Assembly: GCA_025642075.2 (NCBI GenBank)
Contig: JAODUO010000184.1
Location: forward strand, 179,501-243,500
Direction of reading: 5' to 3'
From: Ridgeia piscesae
Lineage: Eukaryota; Annelida; Polychaeta; Sabellida; Siboglinidae
Length of the DNA: 64,000 nt
This document shows positions 37,346 through 64,000 of this stretch, piece by piece (position 1 is the stretch's first letter; every line of letters begins with the position of its first letter). Both the position numbers and the translations under genes were made by a program. The notes under the pieces are model-generated. The model ran no database searches and was not told the origin of the DNA. It saw nothing but the letters and a program-made list of their open reading frames with translations.

Positions 37346-40300
37346 ACGTGCACGTCGTCTTTGTAGTTTTCTCGCAGGTAGTTAGGTTTTAATGATAGCT
37401 AACTACTGCATGTAAATCATTGGGAACTTGAAGTTTGTCAGTCTCAAAATCGACAAGCCACATACAAGTTATCAACAGATGTAAGACCACAATAAGGTGC
37501 TCATCCGCCATTCACCGACCAAAGAGTACCCTATAAAATCAGTATTATGCAGGTTGTCTGAATTTCTGTAAGCACATGTAGCGTGGCATTAGAGCTGTCA
37601 AATTATGACAGCTGTCAGTCGGTGCATTTCTGCATATTAATACAGTTGTCATTTTGCTTGGTGATGTAATCAGGGGCAATCCATGGGTGGTTCAAGCAGA
37701 AATGGAGGGGTGTAAGGTTTGAGAAGTTTGTGGGAGCCTGAGGTATGAGAAGTTCACGAATTTTTCACAGAATTTCTGTCTATGGAGGGTAAATATGCTG
37801 TGAAATTGTTAGTAACAGAGCTCCCCAAGATTAGTAGGAAATGAAGGAAACGTTATAATGGTCGCTTATGGAAAATGCAAATGTGGTCCAACAGGTGGAT
37901 GGATGCACCCAGAGCTATGGAGGATAACCAAGGTTGTAAAGATACATTTTAAGATCATGTGGACTTGTGTAATAGTTTCTACTAACCTAACACTAAGGAG
38001 CATGTTCCAAAGAGGTAGAGCAGCTAAAGAAAAGGATAAACAAAATTGCCAACCGAGCAACAAGACTTAGTTCTACATAGCGTGACCACAGAGACTTGTC
38101 TGTTTTCTGGCTTTTAGTTTTACTAAATTATTTACCTACATCTATACAATCTTCTCAGTGCAATCCATCTAAGATGCCACCACCAACGACTATACTTAAG
38201 TGATCAATGGAGGCATCCGAGTATGTTGTGGATTTTCAGGTTGTACCCGAAACAAATACCAGGGTCATTCATAATTGTCAACAGAGTACAGGTACAAGTA
38301 AACATTTTGATTGTTGTGCTAATAGCAAATAGGTATAATATCCAGTAATATTGTATACATTTGAGTTCTTGATGTTTTAATGCTAACTTTCCATAACACC
38401 TGCAGTTGTGTGATCACAATACAGCCGTCAAAATGTTTTGCATGAAGAAATATTTATAATGTTCAAATGGGAAGAAACAACTGAAAAATTTAAGCATATT
38501 CCTGTATACATAGACTGACATTTGTAGACGCTACTATCATTAAAATTATATCAAACAAGTCCTGGCCAATTGTAGGCCTAACTGCCAAAATATCAAGTAT
38601 ATGGTCAATGTCTTGAGTAATTTAAAATACAATCTAATAAATTATAACTCAACAAATATACTTCACCTGCTTGCTAGGCATAACAAGAGTGGCTAAAAAA
38701 CAGGTTTATCAGTGTATGCAGAGTAATGAATGCAGTCAAATGCAGTCTCTGCTATCATCACATTTTTTTAATCAATTCACCTTACACAATCGCAATAAAA
38801 CAATGTTGAAAATGGCATATTCACGACACGAATGACTGCCGATAAAACGTGACCACTCCAAGACAGATACCCCCACCTGAAAATACATCACAGCACACGA
38901 ACGTTTACATGAAATCAATCGTATTGGCTTGTTTGTGCACAGTTCATTGGTGCCGACTGATCACGAAAACAGAAAAGACAATCATTAATTTCTTCCACTA
39001 CATTGTCGGCACTCAACAGCCGCCTTTACTCAATAACAAGAATTCCATGAAACATGACAGGCAACAAATTAATGCTTATATCAACCAAACATATTAATGC
39101 TTACATCAACCGAACCTGGTCCCACGTAATTTTCCTGATGCAATTATGCCCGACGACTGTACACTTATCAATGGCCGACGATCACTCAAAAATATTCACT
39201 ACTGCATGTGTGACGCAGCAGTAAATATTATATAAGAACGTCTTTAACACCCAAAAGCATGCTACATCACAGACAAAACGGACACAATACGTACACACTA
39301 ATATCTCGCCTAGATAGCAGTGACATTTTGACACAGAGTTGTTGGCATTGTAACAGTATTATCACAACTTATTCAACAGCAGACTCCCCTAAAACGAGCA
39401 CATGTGATACCTGTAAATTCTTATCATGAATGACAGTGGTGTGTGATTATACATTTCACAGATCCTCATACATGGCACTGATTTGGAACAGGGGGTAGAT
39501 TAAGTGAAGAAAATCTAAAACCCTTGCTGTTGTGTAACCAAGAACGTTTGGATTTTTAGAACTGAAACTACTTACTAACTATCTGTAATTACCAGGTAGT
39601 ACCTTTCAAAAGGGCTACTAAATTTCTGAGAACATATACGTGTATTTGTAAACTCGGATTCGAAGAAAACGTTAAATCCAAATACAGATCTGTATATTAA
39701 AATGTCAATTCTTCATTTCAATCATCCATAACTTAATTGTATAGTTTACTTGGAGGAACTCCATTTTTATTAACACAGTGTTGTCATTCAAATGTAGTAT
39801 TTTATTTATTGCGTTAAGTGTTTTCTCTCTCTTACAAACACTGCTATTCTGTGTAAAGCGCTGTGAACAGTATTGGATGTGGCGTTCAACAAAATAAATA
39901 TTATTATTTTGCCAGAAACTAGCTTAGTATTAAACTCTACCTTATGTTCCAAACCAACATGTCACACATCTGGCGTCCCGTTCAATTCAGTAAAACTTCT
40001 TGGAACAAGCACTTGTTCACTTATTGCCTTAGGAGCCATGAGCTCCTAACACAACGTAATACATCGTTAATATTCATCGTACAGTTCAAAAATAACTGAC
40101 TAAATCCATACATTACCTAATTTTATATACATATTTCATGAGTGCACATTTTCTTAGGGGCCGCTGGTAAACTGAACACATTAGGAACAGGTGTTTATAC
40201 GTTTCCTCATCAAAGCATCAACCTGCACCACCTAAACTAAATCTACACAGGACATATGCATGTAAAAACCTTGTCCGCGGTTTTATTGCAGAATGGACAT

Positions 40301-41696
40301 GTTAATGTAACAAGTTCTATTTGTTAATTTCAACGTATCAACCCAACACTTCCTTTACATATGTGGCTTCTTTCTCGTGTGCCAAATTATGTATTTATGT
40401 ATGAACTAGTGCATTTAGTCGAAGACAGAGATCTTAACTTATATAAATTAACTAATTTAATTAACTCAGTTAGTTAACTCACTGAAACCACAACTATTGT
40501 GTCTGATCTGTCTGCCGTGTTTGGTCGGCATTACTAATTTGTTTTGTCAGGATTCAAATGACAAACACGTAATGGACAACATTCGCAGACACCAGCATCA
40601 TCACAATGACTAGATGTCACCTGCCCGCAGAACAAGCAGTCATTTAGATCATCACTCAGGTAAGTTAAAAACCAAGAAAATGTGCACGTCCAAATGATGA
40701 TCAAGACGGGCCAATTACAACATCAACCGTCACCTGCCTACTTAAATACGCGCTAACTCGCATGCACATAAACACAAGTACTTTCCGCTTTCGATACGCC
40801 CCCAGGACTGACCTGACGAATGCGCTTCGTGCGCGCTTCACTAACGCAGTTAACCCACACCCAAGTCGATCTGCCTGAAATGCCCGTTTGGTGCTGCCTG
40901 GAATACAATTGGTCCCCGTGGGTCGAGCAGTGACACCTGGACTCACTGAAGCACACGTAACATAAAAAGAAAACATCGCCGTTATGTGCAGCCAGAATAT
41001 CAGCTCTGTGCGTCCAGCGTCGTCCATGACGACATTACTACGGTCCACCGGACTACATTATCAACAGATGGCTGTGCAAAAATACGTCAAATGACGACAG
41101 GTAAAATAGTCATGGAATGAAGCTACCTTGTGGCACTGGTCCAGGGAACAAGACACTAATTAAAACAGTGATAACCACGATCACATCACATCTGTCAACT
41201 TGGCTTATCTAACTACTGTACATGAACAATTCATACCACATCAGTCGAAAGTGAACAGGACATATGTGTATGCATACAACTGTTCTACACACACGCACAT
41301 CCGTCTTGCATTACAACAGCACAAGCTTAAACACAACGACGTCGCTCCTACGTCGGACCGACGTCGCAACAACAAACACAGTCACCAAATAAAATAAGAC
41401 CGAGTAAATATGTATAATCGACGACACATAATTGATATCTTGCCAGAAACGTATTCGCACGCCGAGTCGAACTTCAACATGAAGGCCTGCACCGATGCGG
41501 CAACCGATCGCATCAGACAGATGGTTGTGAGACCAACGGGAACATTCGCTCCCGGACAACTGGAATGCACGAAGAGTGCGCTTGTGACGTGACACGCTGC
41601 CCACCATCTGCAGGTCACATGACCAGGGTTGCAGGGGGAACATGACCCGGCAGGTGTGTCATTGTTGTGTGGCGCGGCAGTGTCAGGGAGGCTGCA
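37346..41696. other. Region between the convergent TBPL1 and MTDH ends
   Basis: Mostly non-coding. A minus-strand AATAAA (TTTATT on plus at 40282-40287) could end a 1.4-kb MTDH 3' UTR. 40740-41060 and 41300-41600 are CpG-richer than the surroundings and contain short open frames with no recognised product. They could be UTR or a small regulatory block. Confidence 0.35.
39253..39329 (+). repeat. 77-bp repeat, left copy of an inverted pair
   Basis: From AAAAGCATGCTACATCACAG to AGCAGTGACATTTT. The reverse complement occurs at 43318-43394 with about three differences in 77. Confidence 0.85.
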
Positions 41697-55762
<14,066 letters not shown>

Positions 55763-56568
55763 CCTGAGCCAATATTACTGTCAAAATATCTTCTAGTTGC
55801 AAAGTCTACTTCCCCATACGCCTCCTAAAGCACGCTTTGACTAAGTGCCTGTGCTGCTGACGTATGCAAGGTTGCGACGTCATCAAAATGTGTGTATTTT
55901 GCAAACGTAACCACACAATTTTTGTTTGTTTTTAGTTAAAAAGTTAGCCATTTGCACCGTATGACAAATAACATTTAATTTAAATGACAATGTTGTCTTT
56001 ATTATAAATAAATGAGCAAGATTAGATGTTAAGCCGTCGCGCATGCGTCCAAAATTGAACAGAGCGCAAGAAAATGACGTCACGATTTGGCTACACAACT
56101 GTTGACGAACGTAATGAGTGTGCGAAATGTCGGAATTCCCCGACATAGAAAAGATTTCCTGGCTTCACATTGATTACATCGTGAATTGATCGTCGCATAT
56201 CATTTCGATGTAAGTAGGGTTACGCGGTATGTAACCAGTCAAATAGCGGCGTGCTGTCTTTTACGCGTTTGCGTCTCTAGATGTTGCGTGAGCGATATTT
56301 CCAGTGAACTTCGCAAAATTATGTAAAAATTGGGTTAGCAGTTGCGGATGGTCTATTGCGATAGCATACAACAAATTGAAATCACATGACCGGTGCCAGC
56401 TTCTAAGACGAAATTCAAACTGAAAATAAATAATTATTCCATAAGATGTAAAAATGTATGTTTAGATTTATATTCGGAAAAATTAGGTAACCTGTTTTCT
56501 AGTGTTTGTTGACATCATCATGACTCCTACATGATGATTCATGAATTATTGTGAATATGTCCAACTAG
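55763..56568. promoter_or_regulatory. Divergent promoter between MTDH and OSER1
   Basis: The two start codons are 806 bp apart on opposite strands. A palindromic CRE (TGACGTCA) is at 56075-56082 and a half-type GACGTCA at 55876-55882. An NRF1-like GCGCATGCGT is at 56039-56048. The region is CpG-richer than its surroundings and has no clear TATA box. A GTAAGT at 56210 and an AG directly before the OSER1 ATG suggest a possible 5' UTR intron (56210-56568). Confidence 0.55.
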
Positions 56569-60480
<3,912 letters not shown>

Positions 60481-61945
60481 CGGGCAACAAGTCGCATCGA
60501 CACCAACATGTGACACAGGACAGTGCTATTTAATGATGTGTGTGGTGATTTATTGTCTGAATGTGGCAGTGCGAAATACTGCGTCTTGTGTCATTACCTG
60601 TCTCAGTTAACATCACATCTCACAGCATATGACTAACTGTTTGCTATAACTTTATACGACAGCCTATTTTGGTTGTCGTTTCGTGCAATCACTCGACTCG
60701 TTTGTCACGTGACAGCGAACTTGATTTGACAGTACTGTGTGTCACATTCACAACCGGTGTGAAGCGTCATGTGTGACAATTAGTATGACATGCCATACTC
60801 TAGTATGACAGGTTTTTGTCTGTGTGAGTTTCTTGCAGCAATAGTTTGTCGAGTCACGATGACTGAATTTTCATCAAAACCAGATCAGCTCAGTCGTTGA
60901 GATTCATTTAGTCATACTCAATGGCAAGAAGTTGCAGGGTTGTGTCGAAGCCAACACAAAATGTTTTCTAGCATTATTTCTAGGTGGAACGGGAAAGTTC
61001 AGAGTAACATCTGGCTACATTTGGAAGTGTTCATCATGTGTGACGTGACCCTTCGATTGTGTGTGACATTATCACTGCTGAATGAACTATATTGCATGTA
61101 TGCATATCGACAGACTGGAATTACCTTGATTATGTATTGAATATCACCTTGTCGCTCTGAACGTGGAAACAAAAATGCGTTGTTATATACATCATCATAA
61201 TATCTGATAACTTAAAAAGGTAATGGAACATGGAGATCTAGAAAGGCATTAAAAGGAAAGAGTCAAATTATATTGATAGAAATAAAAAAAACATACATTG
61301 TAGCTACATGGTTGAAAATATAAAAATTATTATAACTGCCTGTCTTAATACACCGTATTCAAAGATTTGTATTCTTAAAAATTTACTACTGCATAAATGA
61401 AATTAATTAGAAATGAATGTATTAAAATTCATATATGCGCTTGTGTTTTCAACAGATTCAAAGCAGGATATTTTGGGATACCTCCAAATATGTGGTTGAT
61501 CTGTGTGTGAAAAAATAGTACATTTATAAATGGCTTGGTTTAATGTGGAACGTAACAAATCATATGTCCATTTTGTTCACTCATTTGCCATATCATTATG
61601 TGAGACAACCTATTTTAGTTATCATTTAGATTGACACATTGTGACAGCGAGCTTGATTTGACAGTACACTGTATAATAGCACACTATTTATCTCATTCTT
61701 CTCTGTAATCACCATTTTTGTGAAATGACAATGTGTAATGACATGGTTTATCTGTACACAAATGTAATCCAACTTGTATTGTTTGGTGCCGAGTTCCTTG
61801 GGTAATCGGTAATGTGTGAAATCAAGAGGATGCAACTGGTATGAAATCATCTTTCAGGTGTAACATGCATCATTTGGTTTATTTCAGTTCAACTTGGTTC
61901 CAATGGAATCTGCATATGGAGTGAATAAAACAGTTTGACAATGTT
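60481..61945 (+). other. OSER1 3' UTR with two candidate poly(A) signals
   Basis: Candidate AATAAA signals are at 61281-61286 and 61924-61929. The second, in GGAGTGAATAAAAC, is followed by a T/GT-rich stretch and is preferred. Two diverged direct copies of one segment occur here, at 60660-60735 and 61606-61667; both contain a GACAGCG.. CTTGATTTGACAGTAC core. Confidence 0.45.
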
Positions 61946-62082
61946 TTATTTATGTTTTGAGTATGTGTCTGGTTTATTACTGCTATTATATGCTACTGAC
62001 ATACACATAATAATTCATCAATCACAGGTATTATGCAAGAGTAAAAAAACTTCAGTACATGAATGATTATTTCATGTACTTG

Positions 62083-63312
62083 ATATCTGCGTCATACTTT
62101 GTACACCTGACATTTGCACACTTAGTGCACCTGACATTTGCGTGATACTTCATACCCCTGACAGTTGCATGATACTAAATGCACCTGACATTTGCATGAT
62201 ACTTCATACACCTGACATTTGCATGATACTTCATGCACCTGACATTTGCATGATACTTCATACACCTGACAGTTGCATGATACTTCATACACCTGACATT
62301 TGCATGATACTTCATACACCTGACAGTTGCATGATACTTCATACACCTGACATTTGCATGATACTTCATACACCTGACATTTGCATGATACTTCATACAC
62401 CTGACATTTGCACACTTAGTGCACCTGACATTTGCACGATACTTCATACACCTGACAGTTGCATGATACTTCATACACCTGACATTTGCACACTTAGTGC
62501 ACCTGACATTTGCACACTTAGTGCACCTGACATTTGCACGATACTTCATGCACCTGACATTTGCACGATACTTCATGCACCTGACATTTGCATGATACTT
62601 CATACACCTGACATTTGCACACTTAGTGCACCTGACATTTGCACGATACTTCATGCACCTGACATTTGCACGATACTTCATGTACCTGACATTTGCATGA
62701 TACTTCATACACCTGACATTTGCACACTTAGTGCACCTGACATTTGCACGATACTTCATACACCTGACAGTTGCATGATACTTCATGCACCTGACATTTG
62801 CATGATACTAAATGCACCTGACTTTTGCATGATACTTCATACACCTGACAGTTGCATGATACTAAATGCACCTGACATTTGCATGATACTTCATACACCT
62901 GACAGTTGCATGATACTTCATGCACCTGACATTTGCATGATACTTCATGCACCTGACATTTGCATGATACTAAATGCACCTGACTTTTGCATGATACTTC
63001 ATACACCTGAAATTTGTGTGATACTTCATGCACCTGACATTTGCATGATACTTCATACACCTGACAGTTGCATGATACTTCATGCACCTGACATTTACAT
63101 GATACTAAATGCACCTGACTTTTGCATGATACTTCATACACCTGAAATTTGTGTGATACTTCATGCACCTGACATTTGCATGATACTTCATACACCTGAC
63201 ATTTGTGTGATACTTTATGCACCTGACATCTGCATGATACTTCATACACCTGACTTTTGTGTGATACTTTGTGCACCTGACATTTGTATGATACTTCATG
63301 CATCTATCATCC
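62083..63312 (+). repeat. 27-bp minisatellite downstream of OSER1
   Basis: About 45 copies of a 27-bp unit, such as CACCTGACATTTGCATGATA plus CTTCATA. Variants include CACACTTAGTG, ACAGTTGC and CTAAATG. As 27 is a multiple of three, open frames persist on both strands (plus-strand peptide cycle CMILHTPDI). No gene signal supports translation. Confidence 0.9.
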
Positions 63313-64000
63313 TGACCTGATATTTCCATTGCATTTCTTTTTCAAGTACCTGGTAGTAGTTCTGTCTACTTGCTTGCCATTAAAAGAAGTAAAAATTTAC
63401 CTGTAATTTAACTCCTAATAATACCCAGCATGTCTGTATTTATTTATGAGAATCGGTTATTTCTGTTGCAAGAACTGTGTCTTTTGTAGTTACAAGTTGT
63501 TCGATTTCATGCTTGATTACAAATGTTAGTATATGACCTGCTGTACAATAATATACACATATTATAATCATGCACTAACCTTCTTTGAGGAGGAAGATTT
63601 CGGAAGGAATTTATAGTAGTAGTGTTATTCCTCTTTTTTTATTGTTCTTAATACTAAAATAACTACACATGCATAAGATATAACGCCCGCCAAAATGCAT
63701 TTACTAATCTGGAAAATGGAAAGTTGTGTTCGCAGAAGATAAACAAGACAATTTGTAAACTGCTACTTGAATATAACTTGGCTTGATCCCGTAATAAATT
63801 ATGACAATGTACAACTGATGCAGCTAACTTCATGCTAATAATTGTTTAACTTTTATGTAAATCATTACCAGAGTGCTACCCTTATATGCTACATTTTAAA
63901 AGTAAATATCAAGCCGTTACTGTGGATGACATCACTGTAGCCGTCGGCGTCATGGTGTGCTTCTTGTCATCTTACAACAAACTGCTGATATAGTAACAAA
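63313..64000. other. No recognised gene
   Basis: AT-rich, non-coding sequence to the end of the window. Confidence 0.4.

Noticed and set aside
62122..63320. 390-codon open frame and minus-strand counterparts
   Set aside because: 27-bp minisatellite artefact, open on both strands.

Overview
This is a eukaryotic, almost certainly metazoan, window. It has intron-containing genes with GT-AG junctions, long simple-sequence tracts, large tandem minisatellites and degraded non-LTR retrotransposons. The gene set (a TBP-like factor, a metadherin-like protein and an OSER1-like protein) together with the RTE-type and CR1/Jockey-type LINE remnants suggests a marine invertebrate, possibly a lophotrochozoan. 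The species cannot be fixed from this sequence alone. There are no prokaryotic features, CRISPR arrays or phage genes.

Layout. 1-12.5 kb is mostly non-coding and AT-rich. It contains a 713-bp CA tract and a roughly 2-kb array of a 15-bp unit that abuts a probable start-codon exon of an unidentified minus-strand gene (10706-10822). 12.5-18.9 kb is a single 6.4-kb array of a 36-bp unit. 19-25 kb holds dispersed repeats and a CpG-richer, promoter-like patch near 24.6-25.0 kb. 26.2-30.1 kb is a repeat nest: an RTE-type LINE on the minus strand, interrupted by a second LINE tail and a 10-bp tandem repeat, with a tRNA-like sequence just upstream of its open frame.

31.5-37.3 kb carries TBPL1 (TBP-related factor 2) on the plus strand in five coding exons. 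41.7-55.8 kb carries, on the minus strand, a nine-exon gene that I identify as an invertebrate metadherin (LYRIC/MTDH) homologue. Its N-terminal membrane segment, PNG motif, repeated E-W sites and lysine/arginine-rich C terminus fit that family. 56.0-61.9 kb carries OSER1 on the plus strand in three coding exons. TBPL1 and MTDH converge. MTDH and OSER1 are head to head across about 0.8 kb containing CRE-like and NRF1-like sites. OSER1 intron 2 holds a 40-bp minisatellite, and a 27-bp minisatellite lies downstream of the gene.

Most long open frames in the window are artefacts of tandem repeats whose units lack stop codons. The three identified genes are not known to act in one pathway: one is a transcription factor, one an ER/nuclear membrane scaffold and one a stress-response protein. 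I found no convincing new multi-gene system. The most interesting items are the extended TBPL1, the MTDH homologue, a minisatellite that includes a splice donor, an inversion inside a LINE copy, a tRNA-like sequence joined to a LINE 5' end, and a probable assembly duplication at 44.3-45.6 kb.
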